NCBI GenBank assembly: GCA_001602415.1
Contig: CP012155.1
Location: 310,001 to 374,000, forward strand
Length of the DNA stretch: 64,000 bases
Direction: 5' to 3'
Origin: Bacteroidetes bacterium UKL13-3
Lineage (GTDB): Bacteria; Bacteroidota; Bacteroidia; UKL13-3
The position numbers and the translations under genes are program-made. The notes beneath the pieces are model-generated. The model had not been told where the DNA came from. It saw only the letters and a program-made list of their open reading frames with translations, and did not search any database. This document shows, piece by piece, positions 54,654-63,824 of this stretch (positions are counted from its first letter, which is position 1; every line of letters begins with the position of its first letter).

Positions 54654-55817
54654 TTAATATGTAAATTGACCGTGTTTAGATTTTACCGTAACAGCTTTTT
54701 GAGAGGCTTGTTCTACATATCCAATAATTTGGGCATCAATATTATATGTTTTAGCTGCGGCAATTAACAACTCGGCTGTGGTTGCATCTGTATAAAACTC
54801 CAACAAACTACCCATGTTAAATACCTTGTACATTTCTTCCCACGAGCTGTTTGATTGCTGCTGAATCATGGTAAATAAGGGAGGTGTGTCAAACAAATTA
54901 TCTTTAACAATATGAAGACCATTGGTGTAATGAAGCACTTTTGTATGCGCTCCACCAGTGCAATGAATTATGCCATGGATATCGCTAAAATGCTGTTTAA
55001 AAATTTCTTTAAGAACTGGAGAGAAGGTTCGTGTTGGCGACAAAATCATTTTTCCTACATTGAGTGGATGCCCGGCTACTGTATCGGTAAGTTTGAGACA
55101 TCCAGTATAGGTTAATTCGGCAGGTACGAGCGGATCGTAACTTTCGGCCACCGACTTATAATGCGAAGAAAGTACATCATGACGTGCCATGGTTAAGCCG
55201 TTACTGCCCATTCCGGCATTGTACTCCTTTTCGTAAGTTGCCTGCCCAAAACTGGCAAATCCAACAATAACATCTCCGGGTTTGATATTTTTGTTATCAA
55301 TAATACTGCTGCGTTTGGTGCGGGCAGTAACTGTCGAATCCACAATGATGGTACGCACTAAATCACCCACATCTGCGGTTTCGCCTCCTGTAGAATGAAT
55401 GTTTACTCCATGGCTTCTCAGCATATCAATAAACTCTTCTGTTCCTTCAATAATGGCTTGAATAACTTCACCCGGTACTAAGTTTTTGTTACGTCCAATG
55501 GTGGATGATATCAAAATATCTTGATACACGCCCGATGCCAATAAATCATTTGTGTTCATCACAATCGCATCTTGTGCAATGCCTTTCCAAACACTCAAGT
55601 CACCCGTTTCTTTCCAATACAAATATGCTAGGCTTGATTTTGTTCCTGCTCCATCTGCATGCATCAAGTTGCAATATTGCTCATCACCACCTAAATAATC
55701 GGGTACAATTTTGCAAAATGCCTGAGGAAAAATTCCCTTATCTATATTTTTGATTGCCGCGTGAACGTCTTCCTTTTGGGAGGAAACGCCTCGTTTCATG
55801 TATTTGTCAGAAGTCAT
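54654..55817 (-). CDS. purM: Phosphoribosylformylglycinamidine cyclo-ligase (PurM)
   Basis: A 387-residue PurM, the AIR synthase of purine synthesis. The family's ATP-binding and dimer segments are visible: YMKRGVSSQKEDVHAAIKNI, HADGAGTKSSLAYLY, QDAIVMNTNDLLASG, STGGETADVGDLV, then FASFGQATYEKEYNAGMGSN and the C-terminal GGAHTKVLHY. Bacteroidota PurM is longer than the E. coli enzyme, which fits. The upstream PorE-like gene is separated by 74 bp. Confidence 0.9.
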   Translation of the reverse strand: MTSDKYMKRGVSSQKEDVHAAIKNIDKGIFPQAFCKIVPDYLGGDEQYCNLMHADGAGTKSSLAYLYWKETGDLSVWKGIAQDAIVMNTNDLLASGVYQDILISSTIGRNKNLVPGEVIQAIIEGTEEFIDMLRSHGVNIHSTGGETADVGDLVRTIIVDSTVTARTKRSSIIDNKNIKPGDVIVGFASFGQATYEKEYNAGMGSNGLTMARHDVLSSHYKSVAESYDPLVPAELTYTGCLKLTDTVAGHPLNVGKMILSPTRTFSPVLKEIFKQHFSDIHGIIHCTGGAHTKVLHYTNGLHIVKDNLFDTPPLFTMIQQQSNSSWEEMYKVFNMGSLLEFYTDATTAELLIAAAKTYNIDAQIIGYVEQASQKAVTVKSKHGQFTY

Positions 55818-55891
55818 GGAAAATCAATATTTAAGCGCAAATGTATGATTTAGATTGCCGAATCAGTAGACATAAAATGGAAAAATTCGTT

Positions 55892-57844
55892 TTACCGTTT
55901 CTTTTTATAATCGGTACTTAACACCCTAAATGTTGTACGTCTGTTTTCTTGATGCTGTTCTTCGGTACAATCAACGCCATCGGCACAATCGTTTACCAGC
56001 CTCGTTTCACCATATCCAACAGCTGTTAAACGGTCTTTGGCAATACCTTTTTTGGTTAAATAATCCACACAACTTTGAGCACGTTTTTGCGACAGTTTAA
56101 GGTTATAATCTTCGGCTGCGCGACTGTCGGTATGAGAGCCTAACTCTATTGAGATTCCGGGATTCTGTGTTAGAATGATAACCAAGGAATCCAGCACTTT
56201 TGCAGCATCTGGCCTAATGTCGGCCTTATCCACATCATAATAAATTCCATTTAGGGTAAATTCATATTCTTCAGTTGGAATGGCATCCAAACTAAAAGAT
56301 ACTTCAACGGTGGAATCTTTGGTTAATCCTACCGGATTAAGTTGTATGGCTGCGCTGCTAAAATATTTATCTTTTTGAGCATGAATAAAGGAAATCAACT
56401 TAAGTGGCAATTCTGCTGTAAATGCACCATTTTCTGTTGACTTAATGGAAAAAAGTGTATTGTTCGAGCTGTCCATCAATGTAATGGTTGCAAGAGGCAA
56501 AGGCAGTCCGCTTTCTTTATCCAAAACTTTTCCAATAACTTTAAAAATGAAAGGTTTGTTCGTAATCGCATAAATATCATCATCGCCTTTTCCACCTTGC
56601 CTGTTAGAGCAAAAATAAGCAATGGCATCTTCATCTTTATTGATTTCAGCGGTCGGAACAAAGGAAATACCAAAATCATCGCCACCACTGTTAATGGGCG
56701 ATTGCAAGTTTTGAGCTTGTTTAAACGTACCTGCCGAGTCTTGTGTTTTGTATAAATCCAGCCCACCCATGCCCGGCCAACCTTTTGATGCAAAATAGAT
56801 ACTGCCATCAGTTGCAGCATGCGGAAACATATCGTCTTCGTTGGTGTTTGCGCGTTCGCCTAAGTTTACGGGTGTTCCCCAGGTATCTTTTAGGTTGTTG
56901 TAGGGAATATAATAAATATCTTTTTCGCCAAATCCTCCGGGCATATCACTGGCAAAAAACAAACGTTTGCCATCGGCACTCATGGCGGGGTGACCAACGG
57001 AAAATGAATCTGAGCAAAAGGGAAGTGGGCGAGGTGTTACCCAAGTTTCATTCTCTTTGTACGATACATAAATTTTGCAATTCATTCCTTTTCCATCGGT
57101 GCCATTGCATTGTGTAAAGTAAAAAACACTGCCGGTGCTGTCCATCCATCCTGCACCTTCGTTAAAGTTGGTGTTGATGCCTCCTTTTAGATTACCCGGT
57201 TTACTCCAACTGTTTCCGCTAGGAGATGCAGTGAAAAAGTCAGAACATTTTTGGCCTGTCCATTCAAAAATTTCGTTACCAGTAGCCTCATTGCGTGACG
57301 ATGACCAAATTAAATTTCCTTTTACATAAAACGGACTGTAATCCGAAAACTCCGTATTGAGTGCTGCAACTTCTTTAACCGTAAAACGTTTGGGATTGGC
57401 TTTCCACATTTGAGCTTCGGCACAAGCTTTGATTTCGCGTAAAGCATTTTTATCTCCTGGAACTTCAAATAAATAATCGCCAAATTGACGGTTGGCTTCT
57501 TCGTAGCGTTCAAAATTCTTTAAGAGCAATCCATATGAATAAATAATACGAACATCGGGATATTTGGTATTCACCAGTTTATCATACCATTCATACGCTT
57601 GTTTAAAATTATTAGCTCTGCGATAGCTTTCGGCAACCATATATAGCATGTCATTTTGCAATGCTTCATCGCGAATTTTGCCATATAGTTTTTTGTACAA
57701 TCCGGCAGCAGTATTGTACTTTTTAATATCGAACGTAAGCTTGGCCTTGTTCATTTCGAGATCGAGCTGCATGGAGTTTACTTGCTGCGATTTGGCAGAC
57801 AAACAACTAACAACTAGGAGCAAAAAGAGGTAAATATTGCGCAT
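55892..57844 (-). CDS. OmpA-family protein with TPR and PD40 repeats, PorE-like
   Basis: A 650-residue envelope protein. Order: signal peptide (MRNIYLFLLLVVSCLSAKSQ), TPR region (about 25-140; RANNFKQAYEWYDKLVNTKY), a PD40 beta-propeller (about 160-420; SADGKRLFFASDMPGGFGEK, GSIYFASKGWPGMGGLD), a carboxypeptidase-regulatory-like domain (about 430-510) and an OmpA peptidoglycan-binding domain (about 535-650; IELGSHTDSRAAEDYNLKLS and RLTAVGYGETR). This is the layout of PorE, a T9SS component that links the machinery to peptidoglycan; Bacteroidota carry several paralogs, so the exact role is not certain. The ATG at 57844 is used, two codons inside a TTG start. Confidence 0.8.
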   Translation of the reverse strand: MRNIYLFLLLVVSCLSAKSQQVNSMQLDLEMNKAKLTFDIKKYNTAAGLYKKLYGKIRDEALQNDMLYMVAESYRRANNFKQAYEWYDKLVNTKYPDVRIIYSYGLLLKNFERYEEANRQFGDYLFEVPGDKNALREIKACAEAQMWKANPKRFTVKEVAALNTEFSDYSPFYVKGNLIWSSSRNEATGNEIFEWTGQKCSDFFTASPSGNSWSKPGNLKGGINTNFNEGAGWMDSTGSVFYFTQCNGTDGKGMNCKIYVSYKENETWVTPRPLPFCSDSFSVGHPAMSADGKRLFFASDMPGGFGEKDIYYIPYNNLKDTWGTPVNLGERANTNEDDMFPHAATDGSIYFASKGWPGMGGLDLYKTQDSAGTFKQAQNLQSPINSGGDDFGISFVPTAEINKDEDAIAYFCSNRQGGKGDDDIYAITNKPFIFKVIGKVLDKESGLPLPLATITLMDSSNNTLFSIKSTENGAFTAELPLKLISFIHAQKDKYFSSAAIQLNPVGLTKDSTVEVSFSLDAIPTEEYEFTLNGIYYDVDKADIRPDAAKVLDSLVIILTQNPGISIELGSHTDSRAAEDYNLKLSQKRAQSCVDYLTKKGIAKDRLTAVGYGETRLVNDCADGVDCTEEQHQENRRTTFRVLSTDYKKKR

Positions 57845-58014
57845 AAACAATATTACTAAACGAAACCCGATATTCTATTGTTGCGTGTAATATTCTTTCT
57901 AAGGTCAAGAAAAATTTGACCTGGCTATGATTGGACAAGTCAAAAAGCGCTTGTATTGAGTATACTTTGTATTACGCCATTCCATTATCCAAACTTTACG
58001 TTTATGGGTGCTAT

Positions 58015-59379
58015 TTAACTCACTCCCATTATCCATTTTATCCACTTTAATTTTTTGACTGAATGAGGGAAATACTTCAGGCTTGGTTCTATTAAAGTTG
58101 ATTTTTCTAAAACGCTTTTATAATGCGAAAACGCTCTAAATCCATGTTCTCCGTGATAAGCCCCCATGCCACTTTCGCCTACACCACCAAAAGGTAAATG
58201 GCTATTGGCAATTTGCATGAGCGATTCATTTACAGCTCCGCTTCCAAACGAAATTTCTGTTAACAGTTTATTTTTTATTGCGGCATCTGAGGTGAAAACA
58301 TAACAGGATAGCGGTTTTTCACCGGCTTTAATTTTTGCAATGGCATCGTCTAGTGAGTGATAGGCAATAACAGGAAGTATAGGTCCAAAAATTTCTTCTT
58401 GCATCACTTTATCCTCAAAGGTTACGTTGTGCAATATGGTTGGCTCAATTATTCGTGCTTGTTCATCAACTGTTCCGCCATGGTAAACTTTTTCTTTGTC
58501 TATTAAATCAACCAAACGCTTGAGGTTTCTGCTATTGATGATTTGCACATAATTTTGATTTTGAACTGAAAAATATTGGGATTCAATCTCTTTTTTTACG
58601 AGTTCCAAAAAGGATTGCTCTAGTTTTTTTGATACCAATACATAATCTGGTGCAATACACGTTTGCCCGGCATTTAAAAATTTTGCCCAAACCAATCGTT
58701 TCACCGTAATTTTTAAATTGCAATCATCTGCAATAATGGCGGGGCTTTTACCACCAAGTTCTAAGGTTACAGGTGTAAGATGTTTGGCAGCTGCTGCATA
58801 CACAATTTTACCTACTGCTACACTTCCTGTAAAAAATATTTTGTCGAAGCGTTGTGCTAAGAGATCTGTCGTTTCAGCTACACCACCTTCAACAACCTTA
58901 AAAAATTCGGGGTTGAAATGATTGTTAATTAGCTGAGCCATTACTTTACTGCATTCCGAGGCTATTTCACTAGGTTTAACTATAACTGTATTTCCTGCAG
59001 CAATAGCAGCGATAGCAGGCAGCAGTGAAAGTTGAAAGGGATAATTCCATGCACCAATAACCAATGTAACGCCCAAAGGCTCGGGTATGATATAACTTGT
59101 TGCAGGAAAATTGAGTAAGTTGGTTTTTACTTTTTTCTTTTTTGCCCAAGAGTTTACTTTATCAATGGTTTCATCAATCTCGGTGTAGAGTATTGAAAGC
59201 TCAGTTGTAAAAGTATCAAATTCGGATTTTTTAAAATCGGCATAAATGGCTTGATACAATAACGTTTCGTTCGTTTTTAAAAGGTTTCGGAGTTTTTTTA
59301 GTTGCTCAATTCGCCAACCAATATCTTTGGTTTGATTGGTGTTAAAAAAAGCGAGTTGATCTCCTACTAAGGTTTTCAT
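58015..59379 (-). CDS. Aldehyde dehydrogenase (class 3-like)
   Basis: A 454-residue NAD(P)-dependent enzyme of the ALDH family, of the shorter class 3 type used for fatty and aromatic aldehydes. Motifs: VIGAWNYPFQLSLLPAIAAI, Glu207 in VTLELGGKSP, Cys241 in NAGQTCIAPDYV and MQEEIFGPILPV. It could oxidise aldehydes from AlkB-type reactions, but the AlkB gene is far away and inactive-looking. It has no near neighbour on its strand; a cassette-like segment begins just upstream. Confidence 0.9.
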   Translation of the reverse strand: MKTLVGDQLAFFNTNQTKDIGWRIEQLKKLRNLLKTNETLLYQAIYADFKKSEFDTFTTELSILYTEIDETIDKVNSWAKKKKVKTNLLNFPATSYIIPEPLGVTLVIGAWNYPFQLSLLPAIAAIAAGNTVIVKPSEIASECSKVMAQLINNHFNPEFFKVVEGGVAETTDLLAQRFDKIFFTGSVAVGKIVYAAAAKHLTPVTLELGGKSPAIIADDCNLKITVKRLVWAKFLNAGQTCIAPDYVLVSKKLEQSFLELVKKEIESQYFSVQNQNYVQIINSRNLKRLVDLIDKEKVYHGGTVDEQARIIEPTILHNVTFEDKVMQEEIFGPILPVIAYHSLDDAIAKIKAGEKPLSCYVFTSDAAIKNKLLTEISFGSGAVNESLMQIANSHLPFGGVGESGMGAYHGEHGFRAFSHYKSVLEKSTLIEPSLKYFPHSVKKLKWIKWIMGVS

Positions 59380-59435
59380 TGTTTACTTATGGTAAATTAC
59401 GGTTAGTTGTTTTTGCACCTGCGTTATGGGTTTTG

Positions 59436-59462
59436 GCAGCGTAGTAAAGTTGAGCTAAGATA
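59436..59462. repeat. Imperfect direct repeat, copy A
   Basis: A 27-bp segment beginning GCAGCGT and ending GCTAAGATA matches copy B (60345-60371) at 18 of 27 positions, with both ends conserved. The two copies enclose the 79-residue ORF and the HNH gene. Confidence 0.5.
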
Positions 59463-59593
59463 CAGAAATGTAGGAAATGAACTGCCCAAATACTTTGGAT
59501 GAGCGGCAATAGCTTTTGGGTGCTGGTATTCCTGGTATACATCAGTACTACTCCAAACGAATGTGTGAACAATAAGGAACCGAAGCTCAATAG

Positions 59594-59833
59594 TTACATG
59601 GTTTCTTTGTGTTTGTTATATATCATCTGGCAAACTTTATCCATTGCCTTAAAAAGGGCAACATCAAAATGGGTAGCCTTGGTAATGCTGGTTAATGTTA
59701 TAACAGCATTGTAAAAAATTTCATTGTTGTTACGTGTAATACGTTCAATAAAATTAACTTTATTACTTCCTTTTGGCGAACCTGAAACAATTACTTCTTC
59801 TGTGTTTGTATCTATGGCAAATAATACATTCAT
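59594..59833 (-). CDS. Small protein of unknown function
   Basis: A 79-residue ORF (start MNVLFAIDTNTEEVIVSGSP) with a mixed strand/helix pattern and no signal peptide or known motif. It lies 21 bp downstream of the HNH gene on the same strand, which with its ordinary codon use is the main argument for it being real. I do not recognise the family. Confidence 0.4.
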   Translation of the reverse strand: MNVLFAIDTNTEEVIVSGSPKGSNKVNFIERITRNNNEIFYNAVITLTSITKATHFDVALFKAMDKVCQMIYNKHKETM

Positions 59834-59854
59834 ATTTATGTTCTTATTTTTTAA

Positions 59855-60271
59855 TTACTGATGTAAATAACACCTTCCGTTTGAATTCGTTGTTTTCTTC
59901 TTGCATCGTGCTCCTTTTTTTGTAGTTCCAAAGCATTGTTGCGAAGTGGTTGATTCCCTCTTTTTTATTGTTTTGCTATCGCAACAATTTACGCCTACTC
60001 TTTTGTGGTGAATGTTACAATCACAACTATTCGATTTGCTGCGATTACAGCTCATACACAGCAACTGAATATTGGAAGCATCGCTGCTACCGCCACACGA
60101 AAATGGCATTATGTGGTCGTATTCTAACCTATTAGAACTTCCGCAGCACTGGCATACCCCTCCATCTCTTGTATAAACAATTTTTTTTGTTGTAGCTGAT
60201 ATATACCTGCTTTGCGCAAAGCCGCAAATGCTGATTAAGAATAGAAGGAGTAGTAAATATATTTTTTTCAT
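59855..60271 (-). CDS. Exported HNH endonuclease-like protein with C-terminal Cys/His motif
   Basis: A 138-residue protein. The ATG at 60271 gives a clear signal peptide (MKKIYLLLLLFLISICGFAQ); the upstream extension to 60301 adds only residues before it. The mature part has an HNH fold: zinc cysteines (VCQCCGSSNRLEYDH, Cys40-43), the catalytic His53, and NIQLLCMSCNRSKS with Asn67 and Cys72/75. After it comes a Cys-rich stretch and a C-terminal QCFGTTKKGARCKKK-then-GRCYLH motif, a small metal-binding unit known as a stand-alone end in Bacteroidota proteins. An HNH nuclease with a Sec signal is unusual; a role in DNA uptake, nutrient scavenging or toxicity to neighbours is possible. It may equally be an exported protein with a non-nuclease task. 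Confidence 0.72.
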   Translation of the reverse strand: MKKIYLLLLLFLISICGFAQSRYISATTKKIVYTRDGGVCQCCGSSNRLEYDHIMPFSCGGSSDASNIQLLCMSCNRSKSNSCDCNIHHKRVGVNCCDSKTIKKRESTTSQQCFGTTKKGARCKKKTTNSNGRCYLHQ

Positions 60272-60344
60272 TTCAAAAAGGTATCGGAAACCTGTTGTCA
60301 ATTTAACAATTTAACGGTTTCGGGCTTGCGCAGTTGCCGATTGC

Positions 60345-60371
60345 GCAGCGTTAATTTGTCAGGCTAAGATA
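60345..60371. repeat. Imperfect direct repeat, copy B
   Basis: The partner of 59436-59462: begins GCAGCGT and ends GCTAAGATA, same orientation, 909 bp away. It lies 74 bp upstream of the HNH start. Confidence 0.5.
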
Positions 60372-60680
60372 AATAATTTACGGAAGCGAAATTCACAACA
60401 CTTTATAATACTGCCACTTGCCGGCTGGGTGCTGTTATAGGCTGCCAGATTTTTGTCGTCAAATTGCTATTCCAGCTTTTTGTGTCTTTATGATTAAGTA
60501 ATTAATAAAAGCGCTGCAAGATACCAACATGAACTTGGCATCTTCAAAATCACAAGTCGATTCCTCCATTATCTCTTACTACTCTGTTTTAATACTGACG
60601 CTTCGATTTAAGCAGGTAAAGATTTGGGAGACGCATTCGTGCCTCATGCTGATTTTGTTAAGTTATTTTTCGAAAATAGC

Positions 60681-60708
60681 AAAAAACAGCCACCCAAGGA
60701 TAGCTGTT
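60681..60708 (-). terminator. Rho-independent terminator of korAB
   Basis: On the minus strand AACAGC (60708-60703) pairs with GCTGTT (60690-60685), and the stem runs into a T stretch at 60686-60681. It lies 46 bp after the korB stop. Confidence 0.72.
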
Positions 60709-60753
60709 AGATAATATTATCGATATAAAAAATCCAGATTTATAAATATTGGA

Positions 60754-61779
60754 TTAGTTTACTACCCAAGTTTCACGCCCTGCTATTAGTTTATCCAGAT
60801 CTCCTGCTCCATAACTTTCTATGGCATTGTTAATTTGGTTGTTGAACAATTCGTCAAATGGCATTTTATTGTTGTTTAAATAAAAGACTCCAAATGGGCG
60901 AGGGAAATGACCTTCAACGCTTGGGTCATCATAAAAACGAGAGAGAATAGTTGCTTTCACTAAATCCGTTTCATCATGAATCCAGAGATCATCAACTGAA
61001 ACGTCTGCTAAATTTACAACCATTGGTTTGAATCCATCAAGTTTTATACCCAGCTGAGCATTCTCCCCAAAAATTAGTGGTTTTCCATGTTCCATTATCA
61101 ATGTTTGTTGTTTTTTGCTGCCTTTTTCAGTGAAGATTTCAAAAGCGCCATCGTTAAACACGTTACAATTCTGGTAGATCTCTATAAGTGATGTTCCTTT
61201 ATGCTCGTAACCTCTTTTAATAACGGCTTGTTGGTGTTTTGGATCCCGGTCCATGGTGCGCGCCACAAATGTGGCATCAGCACCCAAACATAATGCAATC
61301 GGATTAAATGGATAATCCAATGAGCCCATCGGAGTGGATTTAGTTACTTTTCCTTGTTCCGAGGTTGGCGAATATTGTCCTTTTGTTAATCCATAAATTT
61401 GGTTGTTGAATAACAATACATTTAAGTCTGGATTTCTACGCAGCATATGGATGAAGTGGTTTCCTCCGATACTCATCGAATCACCATCACCAGTAATTAC
61501 CCATACAGATAAATCTGGTCTGGTAGATTTTAACCCAGTCGCAATGGCTGTTGCTCTACCGTGAATTGAATGCATTCCAAACGTATCCATATAATAAGGG
61601 AAGCGGGAAGAACATCCGATACCAGAGATGAATACAAACTCTTCTTTGGGTCTGCCCAAGTCAGGTAGAACAGTTTGTACTTGTTTGAGTATACTATAGT
61701 CTCCACAGCCCGGACACCAGCGTACTTCCTGGTCTGATGAGAAATCTTTTGAGGTTAATTTAACTGTTTCTATTGTCAT
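60754..61779 (-). CDS. korB: 2-oxoacid:ferredoxin oxidoreductase, beta subunit
   Basis: A 341-residue thiamine-diphosphate subunit. The motifs VRWCPGCGDYSILKQVQ, GIGCSSRFPYYMDTFG, WVITGDGDSMSIGGNHFIHM and LFNNQIYGLTKGQYSPT show TPP and magnesium binding. With KorA it oxidises 2-oxoglutarate (or another 2-oxo acid) to the acyl-CoA and reduces ferredoxin, a typical aerobic Bacteroidota enzyme. 17 bp separate it from korA; a terminator follows. Confidence 0.92.
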   Translation of the reverse strand: MTIETVKLTSKDFSSDQEVRWCPGCGDYSILKQVQTVLPDLGRPKEEFVFISGIGCSSRFPYYMDTFGMHSIHGRATAIATGLKSTRPDLSVWVITGDGDSMSIGGNHFIHMLRRNPDLNVLLFNNQIYGLTKGQYSPTSEQGKVTKSTPMGSLDYPFNPIALCLGADATFVARTMDRDPKHQQAVIKRGYEHKGTSLIEIYQNCNVFNDGAFEIFTEKGSKKQQTLIMEHGKPLIFGENAQLGIKLDGFKPMVVNLADVSVDDLWIHDETDLVKATILSRFYDDPSVEGHFPRPFGVFYLNNNKMPFDELFNNQINNAIESYGAGDLDKLIAGRETWVVN

Positions 61780-61796
61780 AATTGTTCTTAATTAAA

Positions 61797-63644
61797 TTAA
61801 ACCAATATTTCCTTTATTTTATTAACCACCTCATGGGACATGAATGGTTGTCCCTGAATTTTATTGTATGGAATAGCATCCACAAAATATTTATCGCGAA
61901 TGATTTTCACCAACTGACCATTATTTAATTCAGGTACAACAACGGTTTTAAACTTGCTCATTAATTCACCTAAATTTTTAGGGAATGGACTCATGTACCG
62001 GACATGAGCATGAGATACTTTATATCCCTCTTCAATCAATTGTGCGGTTGCTGTTTTGAGTGCACCGTATGTTCCTCCCCAACCTAAAATTAACAAATCG
62101 CCACTTTCGGCACCGTTATCTATGGTTTGTTCCGGAATATAGTTTGCAACCAAATCTACTTTCTCCTGACGCAGTTTTACCATTAATTCGTGGTTATCGG
62201 CATCATAAGAAATATTTCCAGTGATGTTTTGTTTTTCCAATCCGCCAATGCGGTGTTCTAAACCAGCTGTGCCAGGCAAAGCCCATGGGCGTGATAATTT
62301 CTCGTCTCTTAAATAAGGCATGAATTTATCATCACTTGATTTACGCTCTTTGGCAAACTCAACACTAATAGGCTGTAAGTCGGCTGTTTTAGGAAACTTC
62401 CAAGGCTCGGCACCATTGGCAATATATCCATCGCTTAAAAAGAATACCGGAATCATGTGTTCTAATGCAATGCGGCAAGCTTCATAAGCTAATGCGAAAC
62501 AATCGGAAGGGGATTGAGCTGCAAGAACTATAACAGGACATTCGCCATTTCTTCCATAGTAGGCTTGCAATAAGTCAGACTGTTCAGTTTTGGTTGGCAA
62601 ACCAGTGCTTGGTCCGGCACGTTGAACATTTACAATAACTAATGGGAGCTCTAACATGGTAGCTAATCCAATAGCTTCAGTTTTCAGGGCAATACCTGGG
62701 CCTGAAGAACCAGTGATTGCTAAATGCCCCCCAAATGCAGCTCCTATAGCTGAGCAGATACCTGCAATTTCATCTTCGGCCTGAAAGGTTTTGATGTTAA
62801 AATTTTTATATTTTGATAACTCATGCAACACATCAGATGCAGGAGTGATAGGGTAAGTTCCGTAGAATAGAGGCAATGTTGATTTAACAGATGCTGCTAT
62901 TAAACCGTATGCTGTAGCTTGGTTTCCCATGATGCTGCGATAAATTCCGGCTTCCATTTTTGCTGGCTCAACATTGTAACGTTGAGCAAACATTTCAGTT
63001 GTTTCTCCATAACTCCAACCTGCTTGCAATACCTTAATATTCGCATCGGCAACGGCTTGGTTTTTCTTGAATTTACTACTGATAAATTCAACTGTGTTTT
63101 CAATCGGACGGTGGTACATCCAGTATAATAAACCGAGTACAAACATGTTTTTGCAACGATCGATTTCTTTAGTGCCGAGACCACTATCAGCAAGCGCTGC
63201 ACGGGTAATTTTGGTCACATCAATTTCTTTAACATCGTACCCTTCCAAACTTCCATCCTTTAATGGATTTTTATCTTCCGGCACATTAGCTAAACGCATA
63301 TTTTTAGCGTCAAAACCATCTGTGTTAACGATTATTACTCCACCTTTTTTTAGGTTTTTGATATTGGCTTTCAAAGCCGCTACATTCATGGCAACCAATA
63401 CATCACTCTCATCGCCTGGAGTATTAATTTTGGTTGAACCAAAGTGAATTTGGTATCCGGAAACACCCGCAAGTGTACCGATAGGAGCCCTGATTTCGGC
63501 AGGGAAATCAGGAAACGTAGCTAAATCATTTCCAAATAGTGCGGCAGCATTGGTAAATTGGGTTCCGGTTAATTGCATTCCGTCTCCCGAATCGCCTGCA
63601 AATCTTATTACTACCGACTCAAGGGTTGTATCTGTTGTACTCAT
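61797..63644 (-). CDS. korA: 2-oxoacid:ferredoxin oxidoreductase, fused gamma-alpha subunit
   Basis: A 615-residue subunit. The first about 190 residues are the gamma domain (VVIRFAGDSGDGMQLTGTQF), the rest the alpha domain (GLIAASVKSTLPLFYGTYPI with TPASDVLHELSKY; AITGSSGPGIALKTEAIGLA; VVNVQRAGPSTGLPTKTEQ). The fused form and about 615-residue length are the usual Bacteroidota version. A TAATATTG stretch near 63666-63673 (minus strand) could be the -7 box. It is divergent from the short gene at the right edge. Confidence 0.93.
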   Translation of the reverse strand: MSTTDTTLESVVIRFAGDSGDGMQLTGTQFTNAAALFGNDLATFPDFPAEIRAPIGTLAGVSGYQIHFGSTKINTPGDESDVLVAMNVAALKANIKNLKKGGVIIVNTDGFDAKNMRLANVPEDKNPLKDGSLEGYDVKEIDVTKITRAALADSGLGTKEIDRCKNMFVLGLLYWMYHRPIENTVEFISSKFKKNQAVADANIKVLQAGWSYGETTEMFAQRYNVEPAKMEAGIYRSIMGNQATAYGLIAASVKSTLPLFYGTYPITPASDVLHELSKYKNFNIKTFQAEDEIAGICSAIGAAFGGHLAITGSSGPGIALKTEAIGLATMLELPLVIVNVQRAGPSTGLPTKTEQSDLLQAYYGRNGECPVIVLAAQSPSDCFALAYEACRIALEHMIPVFFLSDGYIANGAEPWKFPKTADLQPISVEFAKERKSSDDKFMPYLRDEKLSRPWALPGTAGLEHRIGGLEKQNITGNISYDADNHELMVKLRQEKVDLVANYIPEQTIDNGAESGDLLILGWGGTYGALKTATAQLIEEGYKVSHAHVRYMSPFPKNLGELMSKFKTVVVPELNNGQLVKIIRDKYFVDAIPYNKIQGQPFMSHEVVNKIKEILV

Positions 63645-63824
63645 TTCTCGTAATTAAAGGAAGCACAATATTAGCAATTAAGTGTTAAAAAAAACGAATA
63701 ACCGTTAGGATTAATCTGGGCATGATAAACTTCAGTAAATGCTGTCTCGAAAAGCAGAGCACAATATTGAAACAAAATCATTGACAAATAATAGTTAATG
63801 GATATATTAGTGTTGTAAATTAAG

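Larger units (their letters stand above)
60272..60753. other. Intergenic region with direct repeat and terminator
   Basis: About 480 bp between the HNH gene and korB. Apart from repeat copy B (60345-60371), a related GCTGTTATAGGCTGCC stretch near 60431 and the korB terminator, I see nothing. A 61-codon plus-strand frame at 60529 has no motif. Confidence 0.5.

Noticed and set aside
57902-57922. AGGTCAA/TTGACCT hairpin as terminator of the aldehyde dehydrogenase gene
   Set aside because: A seven-pair stem is present but no T run follows on the minus strand.
59387-59590. 67-residue ORF downstream of the 79-residue ORF
   Set aside because: It begins at a TTG and contains repeat copy A; it looks like chance reading of intergenic sequence.
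59421-60450. Integron attC sites around the HNH gene
   Set aside because: GTTATGG and GTTATAG stretches near 59424 and 60433 do not fit the GTTRRRY core and lack paired arms.
60529-60714. 61-codon plus-strand ORF
   Set aside because: It overlaps the korB terminator and has no recognisable sequence.
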